NCBI RefSeq assembly: GCF_018798885.1
Contig: NZ_CP076361.1
Span: 2,075,501-2,139,500 of the forward strand
Direction: 5' to 3'
DNA length: 64,000 bases
Origin: Gemmobacter fulvus
GTDB lineage: Bacteria > Pseudomonadota > Alphaproteobacteria > Rhodobacterales > Rhodobacteraceae
A model generated the notes under the pieces. That model saw nothing but the letters and a program-made list of their open reading frames with translations. It was not told where the DNA came from and did not search any database. Below, piece by piece: positions 18,997-27,441 of this stretch (within the stretch, counting starts at the first letter, position 1; each line of letters starts with the position of its first letter). A program made the translations under genes and the position numbers.

Positions 18997-19302
18997 CTAC
19001 CCATCCGCACGCTGCTTGGGATCATACAGGTCCGGGAACGGATAGCCCGGCACCAGGCGATGCAGTTCTTCCTTCGGCAGTGCCGCTTCCAGCACAACCA
19101 TCGCCTCATGGACGACACTGTGCCACATCGGGGCACCATGCCATCGGGTATCCTCGGGCTGGCCGCGCAGCCGACATAGCGCACGGCAGGCCAGTTCCAG
19201 TGGCGGTTTCTCTCTGCGCGGCGCCATTTTCATCCCCAATGAGATCAGAAACTGAACCGCAGATTCGCAAAGCGGGCAAGGAATTCCTTGCCCCTTCCGC
19301 AC
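18997..19302 (-). CDS. Hypothetical protein downstream of the dcm-like gene
   Basis: 101-residue product from a GTG directly after the methylase stop, suggesting coupling; an internal ATG at 19233 would give 78 residues. The N-terminal part contains a CPLC pair. The body (REKPPLELACRALCRLRGQ, then HEAMVVLEAALPKEELHRLV) is charged and helical. No function is recognised. Position at the end of the dam-com-dcm operon suggests that it travels with it. Confidence 0.5.
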   Translation of the reverse strand: MRKGQGIPCPLCESAVQFLISLGMKMAPRREKPPLELACRALCRLRGQPEDTRWHGAPMWHSVVHEAMVVLEAALPKEELHRLVPGYPFPDLYDPKQRADG

Positions 19303-19303
19303 A

Positions 19304-20227
19304 TCAGCCCATCGCCAGCAGAGCCGCCTTCAGATGCCGCCACGCGCGCGCTGCAGCCAGGGGGACCACCCCGTTACCGGCTGCTGCGGATCGGTCCAGC
19401 CCGGAGGCCACCCCATCATCCAGTCCATGAAGGCAGGGGAATAGCTCAGGGCACCGCTGCCATGCTTTTCCCCATTCAGCAAAATCACCCGGCAGCGGTG
19501 GGAAGAGACCGGGCTGCCAGGCACCCACCCCGCCGCCATCAGAATCTACCACAGGAGCGACCAGGCCGAGGCTGCGTTCTTCAGCCCGATCTGACTGCCG
19601 GTCTGGTTCTCGTCGGTCTTGAAGGCAACTCCGGCCGGGCTCAGCATCACACAGGCCCGATTGCCGCTGCCCTTGAAGGTCGGTGTGGGCCAGAATGAAC
19701 AGCCTTTCACGGGTATGCGACCCGCCGACTTCCGCCGCTGATACGACGCGTGCTGCAACCCGGTAGCCCAGTTGCTGAAGGTCTCGGGCGACGTCTCGGA
19801 AACCAAGGGAGAGATGTCCTGGCACGTTTTCAAAGAAGCACCATTCGGGGCGTATCTCGCCCACGATCCGGGCCACATCGGGCCAGAGGTGGCGGGGGTC
19901 ATCCTCGCCCCGGCGCAAGCCGGAGAGGGTGAAGGGCTGGCAGGGATATCCGGCAGAGAGGATATGAATGCGGCCACGCCACGGGCGGCCGTTAAAGGAT
20001 CGCAGATCGTCCCAGACAGGAGCCGCAGCCAGGGACGCGTCCGCCATCCGTGCCACGAGAGAGGCCGCAGCGAAACTGTTTCGCTCGACATAACACACAG
20101 TTCTGTATCCGGGTTCTGCGAGGTGAAGGCCGAGATCCAGTCCGCCGACACCGGCGCAAAGGCTGAGGCCATGAAAGACGTCATGTCTTCCGGGGGAACG
20201 AAGAGCCACACGAGGCATCCTTTCCAT
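19304..20227 (-). CDS. DNA (cytosine-5) methyltransferase
   Basis: 307-residue C5-cytosine methylase. Motif I is LSLCAGVGGLDLGL, the catalytic motif IV is GYPCQPFTLSG (Cys about residue 94), motif VI is FFENVPG and motif VIII is SHTRERLFIL. The C-terminal part is short for this family but retains a motif X-like AAAGNGVVPLAA. No partner restriction enzyme is adjacent, so it looks like an orphan methylase, usual in phages and satellites for protection of their own DNA. It overlaps the com-like gene by 47 bases. Confidence 0.88.
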   Translation of the reverse strand: MERMPRVALRSPGRHDVFHGLSLCAGVGGLDLGLHLAEPGYRTVCYVERNSFAAASLVARMADASLAAAPVWDDLRSFNGRPWRGRIHILSAGYPCQPFTLSGLRRGEDDPRHLWPDVARIVGEIRPEWCFFENVPGHLSLGFRDVARDLQQLGYRVAARVVSAAEVGGSHTRERLFILAHTDLQGQRQSGLCDAEPGRSCLQDRREPDRQSDRAEERSLGLVAPVVDSDGGGVGAWQPGLFPPLPGDFAEWGKAWQRCPELFPCLHGLDDGVASGLDRSAAAGNGVVPLAAARAWRHLKAALLAMG

Positions 20228-20390
20228 CGCGGTCCTGCCGCTGCGGGTTCGGGCTCTCGGATGGCCTCAAATGGTTGTAAGCGGCACAGCGCGGGCACTT
20301 GATTGAAATCGTGCCGCTGAATGCGCCTGCTGTCAGTTTGAACAGCAGGCGGCGACATCCGCAACAGCGGATTTCAGTCCAGACAGTCAT
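20181..20390 (-). CDS. Com-like zinc-finger regulator
   Basis: 69-residue protein resembling phage Mu Com. Two Cys pairs (RCCGCRRLLFK and IKCPRCAAYN) form a zinc finger with the family's conserved LLFK and IKCPRC. Mu Com activates translation of the Mom DNA-modification gene by binding its mRNA. Here it lies between an adenine and a cytosine methylase, overlapping both (ATGA with the first, 47 bases with the second), so a similar translational control of the dcm-like gene is plausible but unproved. Confidence 0.78.
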   Translation of the reverse strand: MTVWTEIRCCGCRRLLFKLTAGAFSGTISIKCPRCAAYNHLRPSESPNPQRQDRDGKDASCGSSFPRKT

Positions 20391-21211
20391 GCCGCCTCAA
20401 TCACGAAGTTTGAGATGAGCAGCTCTGCGCGTGTCTTTGCCCCATCATTGGCGGTGCGGCTGATTGTGTAACTGGTGCGCACCTCGGTCAGATGGAAGCG
20501 TGCGAACAGGTCTCGGATCTCGGGCACATCATTGATCGACATGATGAAGCGGCCCTTGATGCTGCCCAGGACATCCGCCATCCGCCCGAAATCCTCGCGG
20601 CTGAACAGGGTGCGGCCATAGTCGCCCTCGCACCCCCAGTAGGGCGGATCGAGATAAAACAGTGTGCCTTCGCGGTCATAGCGCGGGATGAATTCGGCCC
20701 AGTCCAGGCATTCGATTGTCACCCCGGCCAAGCGGCTGTGCAAATCCTCAAGCATCGGCTCCAGAGTGGTCAGGTTGAAGCGCCCACCACGCTCTGTCTG
20801 CACCCCAAAGTTCCGCCCTGATACCTTGCCGCCAAAGGCGGTGCGCTGAAGATACAGGAAGCGCGCAGCGCGCTCGAGATCGGTAAGCGTGTCGGGATTT
20901 GTGTCGACCAGCCGATAGAACTCGGCACGCGTGGTCAGCTGGAATTTGAGCGTGTCGAGGAACTGCGGATAGTGGCGCTGAAGGATCCTGAACAAGGTGG
21001 CGATGTCGCGCCCCTTGTCATTGATCACTTCGCAGCGTGCGCGCGTGCTGCGGCGCAGGAAAATGCCGCCCATGCCGACAAAAGGCTCGGCATAGGCGGT
21101 GCATGGAGTGCGGTCGATGATGGCGCAGATCCGCTTGGCAAGGTTGCGCTTGCCACCCAGCCAAGGGGCGACAGGAAGAGTTGGTTCAACAGGCCTTAAA
21201 TCGGCGTTCAT
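20387..21211 (-). CDS. DNA adenine methylase (D12 class)
   Basis: 274-residue N6-adenine methylase of the Dam/D12 type. APWLGGKRNLAKRI (AdoMet-binding start), YAEPFVGMGGIFLRR (motif I) and LFYLDPPYWG (motif IV, DPPY) are present, with a C-terminal LLISNF. The ATG at 21211 fits the family start and has AGGA upstream; 15 more residues are in frame before it. No cognate endonuclease is visible. First gene of the dam-com-dcm operon. Confidence 0.9.
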   Translation of the reverse strand: MNADLRPVEPTLPVAPWLGGKRNLAKRICAIIDRTPCTAYAEPFVGMGGIFLRRSTRARCEVINDKGRDIATLFRILQRHYPQFLDTLKFQLTTRAEFYRLVDTNPDTLTDLERAARFLYLQRTAFGGKVSGRNFGVQTERGGRFNLTTLEPMLEDLHSRLAGVTIECLDWAEFIPRYDREGTLFYLDPPYWGCEGDYGRTLFSREDFGRMADVLGSIKGRFIMSINDVPEIRDLFARFHLTEVRTSYTISRTANDGAKTRAELLISNFVIEAA

Positions 21212-21407
21212 GGGTGTGTTCCTGATGTTGTGACAACAGGAACATATCAGGAACAAAGTGGGCTGTCATAGCCCCATGGTGCGGAGGTGATCTTTTTGGA
21301 TCGGTGCGGGAACCTAAGCCAGAGTGGATCTCGACCCTGGACGGGTTGTGGGTTCCGTTGATCGAATATAGCATATTCGTTGAGGATTCTAAGGATAGGC
21401 AGATACT

Positions 21408-22364
21408 ATGGCTCGCCACACGAAAGTCACTATACTTAGGTGGCGCTCAAGAGTTCAGAGCCCCAAGTATTGGCTTAAGGGTGGGTTCAGAGCTCCCTTT
21501 GGCTCGTGCTATATGAGGGCAGATCAACTCATAGAGTTGATGGCTCCCTATGTATCAGACAAAGCGGTGATAAGGTCAGCAGAGATCGGACCCAGTCTGC
21601 CTTTGATAGGTGGTGCAAGATCACTCTGTCAGCAGTCGCATGTTGTAATACTCACCAAGCATGCTGCGGAGCGCATCAGTGCCGATGTCGTGGCGGATCT
21701 CAGGAGAACAGGTTCGATAGTTGGTGTCGATCATGTCGACAGCGACTTTTCCAAGATAGACGGCAAACCGTTTGACTTTCATATTTCAGCCACACAAGCT
21801 GGCAAAGCTGAGATGGAGGAGCGCTTCAGAAATCAGCCCGTGTTCAGACTTGACCATCATGCCGATCCACGCATTCGCCAAGTACACACAGACTTTCCCG
21901 GATTGTCTGCAGTTTACTTAGGAAAGCCAGCCAACTGTAGATTGCCGCCCGGCCTGTCTTCGGAAGTAACGATGTTGCGGGCGGTCACGAATCCACAAAT
22001 GGAGGTAGCACTACGCACGCTGAGCGCATTCAACTTTCACTACGCAATGCGCTCAGTAGAAAGTGGCGAGGGTCACATCTATAAGCCCTTTACCAAGGGA
22101 TTCAACTCCGCTGCTGCAGGGGCGAATATTCTTGTCGGTCGCGATACAGATGACGCAACGCACTTTCTTGGATCAGACTATCCGTATCTAGTCTCTGGCA
22201 ACGACGATAAGTCTATATATGACACATACAATCGTGCAAAAGATGGTTTCAATAGCCCTGAGTGGCATCGTGGTTTAGATGCAATTCGGGCTCTGCGTGA
22301 CTCTGTCAGCCCTCGCGCCATAGCTGAACAATTTATGTATATACTGCAGTCACTTAGGTCTTGA
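21408..22364 (+). CDS. Unknown cargo protein, possibly glycosyltransferase-like
   Basis: 318 residues from the ATG at 21408, or 283 from the ATG at 21513, where the more protein-like sequence starts. Local GC is visibly lower than in the flanks, suggesting separate origin. A segment VVILTKHAAERISADVVADL resembles a Rossmann strand-helix unit. The later KPFTKGFNSAAAGANILVG and HFLGSDYPYLV resemble the donor-binding half of GT-B glycosyltransferases. I do not recognise the family. It stands alone on the plus strand between minus-strand genes, in the place where satellites often carry cargo. Confidence 0.6.
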   Translation: MARHTKVTILRWRSRVQSPKYWLKGGFRAPFGSCYMRADQLIELMAPYVSDKAVIRSAEIGPSLPLIGGARSLCQQSHVVILTKHAAERISADVVADLRRTGSIVGVDHVDSDFSKIDGKPFDFHISATQAGKAEMEERFRNQPVFRLDHHADPRIRQVHTDFPGLSAVYLGKPANCRLPPGLSSEVTMLRAVTNPQMEVALRTLSAFNFHYAMRSVESGEGHIYKPFTKGFNSAAAGANILVGRDTDDATHFLGSDYPYLVSGNDDKSIYDTYNRAKDGFNSPEWHRGLDAIRALRDSVSPRAIAEQFMYILQSLRS

Positions 22365-22573
22365 TTGAGCTTATTCCCCGCCACGACCAAGGCGAAGCCA
22401 TTCATGAAAACGGGGCATATAAAAATGGCTCCGTTAAGAACTTTGACACTTGTGGCGTTAGTCCCTGTTCGTATGGCCCCACCACATCACCTTGCCGATG
22501 ATGTCGAGGGTTTCAATCTTGGGTCCGCTCAGGACTTCTGGCGCGTATGCGGGATTGTCTAACAGCAGCATAA

Positions 22574-23089
22574 TCAAGCCCTGCTCCGGGCCTTCGCCCG
22601 TTCCAAACGATCAGCCAGACCGTTAAGACCCCGGTTGTTCGATATGGCATCAGCGGCTGCGTCAACCTTCGCCGCCAACATCGCCTTGGCAAACGCCAGA
22701 GCCTCTTCGGGGTGGGCATCGGCAGAGGTGCGGGGCTTCGCGTGAACGAAGGGCAGAACCTTGCCGTAGCACTCCGCAGCTAGGGACAGTTCAGCGCGCG
22801 CCTCAGCCAACTTCCGCGCAATCGCTTGGTCGGCGTCCTCCATGAGAACACGGGACTTTGCCGCCTTCGCGATTACCTCAGTCAGCAGTTCGGTGACTGC
22901 CATGGCCCGCGCTTCAGCCGCCTTCCCTATCCGCATAAGCGCCACGGCAGGATCGACGCCCTCGGCTTCGATGGCTTCTCGCAGAGCAGAAGTGCGGCGG
23001 TTCGGCGACCCGCGCGGACGCCCGGGACCACGCCGCTTTTCATCTTGCGAGCCTTCGACCTGTTTTTCATCTGCTTCCGAAGCTGACAT
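22574..23089 (-). CDS. Hypothetical phage-type protein with AT-hook-like N-terminus
   Basis: 171 residues. A basic RRGPGRPRGSPNRRT at about residues 19-33 is an AT-hook-like/DUF5681-like motif, followed by a long Ala/Glu-rich helical region. Such proteins occur near packaging genes in alphaproteobacterial phages, but no terminase is present here. A DNA-binding role is likely; anything more is guesswork. The ATG at 23089 is preferred over the in-frame TTG at 23095. Confidence 0.6.
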   Translation of the reverse strand: MSASEADEKQVEGSQDEKRRGPGRPRGSPNRRTSALREAIEAEGVDPAVALMRIGKAAEARAMAVTELLTEVIAKAAKSRVLMEDADQAIARKLAEARAELSLAAECYGKVLPFVHAKPRTSADAHPEEALAFAKAMLAAKVDAAADAISNNRGLNGLADRLERAKARSRA

Positions 23090-23255
23090 CGCCAATATCC
23101 ATCCAATACTTTATTGAAGGATGGCGCAGGATGGTTATCGGCTTTTCACACCTTCAGCGCGTTTCTTTCAGATTGACAGAACCGGCATGCAAGACAGGGT
23201 TGCCCGATGGAAGCGGGGAGTGCTTTGATCGACGGCAAGTAGCTTGGGGAACGAA

Positions 23256-23846
23256 TTGACTAGAGAAGCTATTGTGGCCTTCGTCCTGATCGTCGTTCCA
23301 GCATCTGTATATGCCGAGGTTTGCACAACGGTGGGAACGTCCCCTTACTTCACCGGAGATGGCAATTTCGCGCTGCTAGAGCCAGCTTTTGAAGACTACG
23401 CTCACATGCTCGATGACGCCTGTGCCGCGTGGGGCTTCACAGCGCGGGATGAATGCGGGATTGTCACGCTTATGGGTGACGTGGGCTTGAATGCAATCGC
23501 GACACACTGCGATGAAATACCCGTGATCATATACAATCGACAGCTTTCTGGGATCGTAGGTGGTGACGGAGCCGAATTCGTTATCGCCCATGAACTTGGC
23601 CACCATTTCTGCGGCCATCTGGATCATCCATCAGATGACTTTGTGGCTGTCAGGGCAGAGGAACTTGAGGCAGATCGGTTTGCAGGCGCTACTCTTCGGA
23701 AGATGAACCGAAAACTGGAGCACATCTTGGATATCACGAGCATTTTCCCGGAAGAAGAGGGTGATACCCACCCCAGCAGGCCTTTGCGCGAGACGGCAAT
23801 TCGTGCGGGATGGATCAATCCTGAAACGGCGCTTGATTGTCGATAA
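23256..23846 (+). CDS. Secreted zinc metalloprotease-like protein
   Basis: About 196 residues. A signal peptide (AIVAFVLIVVPASVYA) precedes a domain with FVIAHELGHHFCGH, the HExxH zinc site, and a downstream EELEADRFAGA that supplies the third Glu ligand, as in M48/gluzincin-type peptidases. Cysteines suggest export. The start is uncertain: the TTG at 23256 has GGGGA five bases upstream, and a TTG at 23244 is also in frame. Why a satellite carries it is unclear; it may be cargo. Confidence 0.65.
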   Translation: MTREAIVAFVLIVVPASVYAEVCTTVGTSPYFTGDGNFALLEPAFEDYAHMLDDACAAWGFTARDECGIVTLMGDVGLNAIATHCDEIPVIIYNRQLSGIVGGDGAEFVIAHELGHHFCGHLDHPSDDFVAVRAEELEADRFAGATLRKMNRKLEHILDITSIFPEEEGDTHPSRPLRETAIRAGWINPETALDCR

Positions 23847-23903
23847 GAGCCGATGGGCACCCAATCTCAATTTACCGGCAGATTGGCGCGTTTGACACAG
23901 GGT

Positions 23904-24164
23904 TGCAGGGGGTTCAGGTGGTTATTTCCCAACTCTACCCGTCAGTATGTGAAGATCGCCACTGACGGCGACTCTTTTAGAATAACCACCTGCACCCCCT
24001 GCACCTCCATAAATGACAAAAAATCAATGGCTTATGCCGCAGGTGGTTCACTTTGGAACCACCTGCACTTGGCAGTGAACCACCTGCACCTGTCTGGACT
24101 GGCGGCTTGTGCAGGGGGTTCGAGGTCGATTGCAGGTAGTTCCAACGTGCCTTGCAGGTGGTTC
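23904..24164. repeat. Iteron and nested inverted-repeat array, probable replication origin
   Basis: The GCAGGTGGTTC core recurs in both orientations: 23905-23915 (GGG variant), 24039-24049, 24056-24066 (reverse), 24077-24087 (reverse), 24111-24121 (GGG variant), 24132-24142 (TAG variant) and 24154-24164. A 23-nt inverted repeat (23904-23926 with 23981-24003, one mismatch) encloses a second one, CCGTCAGT (23939-23946) with ACTGACGG (23961-23968). Copies at 24039 and 24056 form an 11-bp stem. This fills the 374-base gap after the protease and adjoins the helicase gene. A small plus-strand reading frame across it is not credible as a gene. Confidence 0.7.
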
Positions 24165-24220
24165 GGCAGCGATTGCCCAGCGCAATGGCCGTGCTGAATG
24201 TCGTGATTATCTAGGGCCAG

Positions 24221-25540
24221 CTACCACCCCTCATAGCACGATGGGGGCAGGTTCGGCTGATCGGATGACCACCACGGCGCTTCATGACTTTCGCCCCGAA
24301 CCCACGCGGCGACTGACTTGCCGTCAAAGCGCAACCCTTTGTCCTTCTTCTCGAAGCCGAGGCCGATCATCGCGGCCTTCATGTTGGCATGGTGCCTCTT
24401 GTCCATGCCGTTCACATCATCGGCGTTGATGCCGACGATCTTCCAAGCATCGACAGCCCGTATCTTCATCGGACCTTCAGGGATGCGGTCAGCCAGCATT
24501 TCATGCCACGGCCCGAAGTCCGTTGCCGCGCGCGCAACCACCGCCGCAGCGGCCTTCAGATCGGCATCATCCAGCCACAGGGCTTCATCCGGTTCCCGCG
24601 CGACCGCTTCAGCCCATATCTGATCACGGATGGCCCGCACCCCAGCGGCATCGGCTTGGGTGACGGACACGGGCCAGAAGCGACGGTTTCCGGTGGTGTC
24701 GGTCAGGTAGGTCGTTTCATTCGTAGTGCCGAACAGGACGAACTGCCGACCGCGCGTGACCGGGTATCTGTCGAAAGCCAGCCGGGCGCGGTCATGGGTA
24801 GTGGTGATGAACGACTTCACGCGGTTGGCATCGCGCTTCCCGAGGCCGTCCAGTTCGGCCATTTCGACCACCCACGCGCCCGATGTCTTCTCAATCGTTA
24901 CCTTCGGATCAGCGCCGATCTCAAGCTGATCTGTGAACCAGCCGGGATCGTTGCAGAGGGCCTTCAGTAGCGACGACTTCCCCAAGTCCTGCGCCCCTTG
25001 CAGCACCAACATATGATCGAATTTGCAGCCCGGTTGTCGTGCGCGGCGCACGGCAGCACACAGCACCTTCCGACCAATCGCGCGATTCAGTGGTGTATCT
25101 TCGGACCCCGTGTAGTCAATCAACCAGCTATCGATCCGCGCTACCCCATCCCATTCCAGACCGTCCAGATACTGGCGAACCGGGTGGTAGGCGTTTCGCC
25201 TGCCGATCAGGGATATCGCATCGGCAATCTTGTCCTTGGCAGGCTCTTGGCCATTCCGCGCCCAGATCAGCGAAAATCGGATGTCAGACAGTATGTCATC
25301 TGTCATCACCGTGACACCATGCGACCCATGAAGTTCCAAATTGTCGGACAGCAGGTTACGCTTCACCGATTGCCGCCTGTCACGCAGGACGCCTTCAACT
25401 TCAAAGTCGAAGCGTGTCTCACCCGTCAGCGCAGTTTGACCGCGCGCGCGATGTTGTTCGAGATCGACCACCGTCGCCCCCTTCTTTGCCGGTGCGGCCT
25501 TACCTGTGTTCTCTATCCAGCCGGGAACATCATCCTGCAT
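24221..25540 (-). CDS. VapE/VirE-family (D5-like) replication helicase
   Basis: 439-residue protein with the virulence-associated E domain. The P-loop is LQGAQDLGKSSLLKALC, Walker B is WVVEMAELDGL and a sensor-like FVLFGTTNE follows, with NRRFWPV typical of the family. It is predicted to unwind DNA at the element's own origin, which lies directly beyond its 3' end. The common N-terminal primase domain is absent. The start overlaps the upstream gene by 11 bases, so it belongs to one operon running from the integrase end. Confidence 0.86.
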   Translation of the reverse strand: MQDDVPGWIENTGKAAPAKKGATVVDLEQHRARGQTALTGETRFDFEVEGVLRDRRQSVKRNLLSDNLELHGSHGVTVMTDDILSDIRFSLIWARNGQEPAKDKIADAISLIGRRNAYHPVRQYLDGLEWDGVARIDSWLIDYTGSEDTPLNRAIGRKVLCAAVRRARQPGCKFDHMLVLQGAQDLGKSSLLKALCNDPGWFTDQLEIGADPKVTIEKTSGAWVVEMAELDGLGKRDANRVKSFITTTHDRARLAFDRYPVTRGRQFVLFGTTNETTYLTDTTGNRRFWPVSVTQADAAGVRAIRDQIWAEAVAREPDEALWLDDADLKAAAAVVARAATDFGPWHEMLADRIPEGPMKIRAVDAWKIVGINADDVNGMDKRHHANMKAAMIGLGFEKKDKGLRFDGKSVAAWVRGESHEAPWWSSDQPNLPPSCYEGW

Positions 25541-26042
25541 GGATCACCCCTTTCGGCAGGGTGCGCCAAGTGAAGTAGAGAGGGCCGACGACAGACTGCC
25601 CCTGAAGCAGCGTGATGCCCTTCGCCTGCGTTATCCGGGACGCAACGATGGCATCTGGCATGGGGAAAGGCATAGGGTGCCATCCGCCCGATACCAGATG
25701 CGGACAGGCGTCTTCAGCAGTTTCGGCGCATCGGCGGCAGGTTGGTGCGTTCGCGGTTGCCCACGCCCAGGAAGTCCCATCTTCGCGGATCAGATCGGCT
25801 TTGCCCTTGCCGAACCACCAGCGATGACCCTCTTCGGTCGGTTCAGCGCAGATCGGACAGAGCCATTCCCAGACGGCACGGCGGGCGCGGACCACATGCA
25901 AATCTTCGAATATTGCCTTACCCTGGCCCGGCAGATCAGGCTGCCACAGCGCAGCGCGATTGTCAGCCCACGGACACACGCGAACATCGAACAGCATCTC
26001 AGCGGACCAGCACACGACCCAGGGAACATCAGGGCGCTTCAT
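25530..26042 (-). CDS. Hypothetical zinc-ribbon-like protein before the helicase gene
   Basis: 170 residues, Trp- and Cys-rich. The Cys pairs CPIC and CRRC plus a later CPHL suggest a zinc-binding module. It is coupled to its neighbours on both sides (ATGA overlap upstream, 11-base overlap with the helicase gene). A replication-accessory or primase-like role would fit the missing primase domain of the helicase, but no catalytic primase motif can be pointed to. Confidence 0.6.
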   Translation of the reverse strand: MKRPDVPWVVCWSAEMLFDVRVCPWADNRAALWQPDLPGQGKAIFEDLHVVRARRAVWEWLCPICAEPTEEGHRWWFGKGKADLIREDGTSWAWATANAPTCRRCAETAEDACPHLVSGGWHPMPFPMPDAIVASRITQAKGITLLQGQSVVGPLYFTWRTLPKGVIHAG

Positions 26043-26413
26043 GCTGCACCGCCGATCTGATACTTCGCTTCCAGCCGTTGGACATACTCGCTGACGCGGT
26101 GGAAATAGCCAAGGACGCGGCTGAAGTCGGGTGCCTTGTCATCGGCATAGGGATGAATCGCCGTGGCCATCGGACGGCAGCCAGGGTCGGGCAGAGGTTT
26201 TCCGACAAGATTGTTCAGTTCTTGCCAGTAAAAGGCGGCGAACGTCTCCAGGTTAGCGCCAGACCACACGATCCGGTTACATTCGGCATCGGACAGCGCG
26301 CCCGAATGATCCAGGCGTTCGATCTTGGCGATCAACATGCAGACATCAGGATGACCCAAGCCTGCGCGATAGCGGCGGCTGGTGTTAGAGATGAGGGAGG
26401 AATTCAGTCCCAT
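26039..26413 (-). CDS. Hypothetical protein in the satellite replication operon
   Basis: 124 residues from the ATG at 26413, which has GAGG five bases upstream; a longer in-frame start at 26587 has no comparable site. Soluble and mainly helical, with ending EYVQRLEAKYQIGG. No family is recognised. It lies between the AlpA-like regulator and the zinc-ribbon gene with tight spacing, so it is probably expressed early with replication genes. Confidence 0.55.
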   Translation of the reverse strand: MGLNSSLISNTSRRYRAGLGHPDVCMLIAKIERLDHSGALSDAECNRIVWSGANLETFAAFYWQELNNLVGKPLPDPGCRPMATAIHPYADDKAPDFSRVLGYFHRVSEYVQRLEAKYQIGGAA

Positions 26414-26549
26414 ATGGGCCTCGCAGTTATTGCGGGGCGCGCCGAAAGTTGCTAATCTCACAACAGTGACGAAGTGGATTTCTTTTCGGAACGCCCGGTC
26501 AGAAATGCCCGGGTTTTCTTTTTTTCCCCGGCAGACTTCATGGGAGCGG

Positions 26550-26729
26550 TCACGCGGCGGCGCGGGATTTTTCCCAAGCCTCGACATCGGCTAGACACCA
26601 GCGGCGGCATCCAGGCGAGAGTTGCACCGATTTCGGAAAGCCTTCTGCGTTACCCGCTTCCCAGCGCCAGATCGTGGCGCGGTGGACCCCAAAGCGGGCG
26701 GCGAGTTGTCTATCTGTTGCATAAGCCAT
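26550..26729 (-). CDS. AlpA-like/excisionase-type DNA-binding protein
   Basis: 59-residue protein. A winged helix-turn-helix reads RQLAARFGVHRATIWRWE followed by FPKSVQL and WCLADVEAWE, the AlpA/MerR-like pattern of P4-family regulators. The ATG at 26729 has AGAGG seven bases upstream; the longer frame (to 26780) adds no recognisable sequence. In P4-like elements AlpA activates integrase expression or directs excision. The position between integrase and replication genes fits. Confidence 0.8.
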   Translation of the reverse strand: MAYATDRQLAARFGVHRATIWRWEAGNAEGFPKSVQLSPGCRRWCLADVEAWEKSRAAA

Positions 26730-26826
26730 GATTGGACCTCTTGCGTTGACCTGTAGTCGCAAGGTGTCGCAATCATTCAAGAATTGCCAATGAAGCCTAC
26801 CCTAATCAAATGCAGGGGTTTCCTCG

Positions 26827-27441
26827 TCAAAGGGAGAGGAATTGATCATACAATCGCATGACGTTTTTTAATTTATGCGGATCATCGCCTTTAGCCTTTG
26901 GTGGGCGATTAGCAGTAGATAGGGCAAACGCGTAAGTCGCTTGCTGGTAGGTTTTTCCGGTTAGCCGCAGCCCCTCAATTGCGATCCCTGTCATCGCAAC
27001 TTGCATAGGGTCTGCATATCGGCCTCGCCTTGACCGAACGCCCTCAAGCAATGTCGCCGCTTGGCCTGCTAGTGCGCCAATCTGCCGGTCGTCCTTAGTT
27101 CGGATTGCCTCTCGAAGCCCGCAGATAATGGCACGCGCAGCCTTAGTCGGTGCGCCACCTGTTTTTCCAGACCGTATGCGCAACCCCCACCCAGTCACGG
27201 GGCCACCGTCCAAGCCTTCAAGCACCAACGCATGCAGTGCCGTCACCACCCTATCGCGCGACAGGGCGACGAGCAGTTTTTTGGCATCACCTCTCTGAAG
27301 CCATCGGATGACCGCTATCCGGTTTTCCGCCCCTAAGTCCGACCACCACACAGGCGAGGCATCCCGATAACGCAGGGAGGCGCGAAGAGGACGCTGGGGG
27401 CTTCGCTCAGGATCACCGGCAACGTAATCATCGTCATCCAT
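26827..27441 (-). CDS. Hypothetical protein coupled to the integrase
   Basis: 204 residues. The ATG at 27441 shares bases with the integrase stop (TGATG), so it is translated from the integrase message. Basic and helical; segments ENRIAVIRWLQRGDAKKLLV and TYQQATYAFALSTANRPPK are visible without a known motif. It may regulate or accompany integration. No function is recognised. Confidence 0.6.
   Translation of the reverse strand: MDDDDYVAGDPERSPQRPLRASLRYRDASPVWWSDLGAENRIAVIRWLQRGDAKKLLVALSRDRVVTALHALVLEGLDGGPVTGWGLRIRSGKTGGAPTKAARAIICGLREAIRTKDDRQIGALAGQAATLLEGVRSRRGRYADPMQVAMTGIAIEGLRLTGKTYQQATYAFALSTANRPPKAKGDDPHKLKNVMRLYDQFLSL

Noticed and set aside
23904-24164. CRISPR array
   Set aside because: Repeats are short, vary, occur in both orientations and are unevenly spaced; no cas genes are present anywhere in the window.
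23853-24197. Plus-strand frame of 114 residues across the iterons
   Set aside because: Its sequence is only the translated repeats, with no ribosome binding site.
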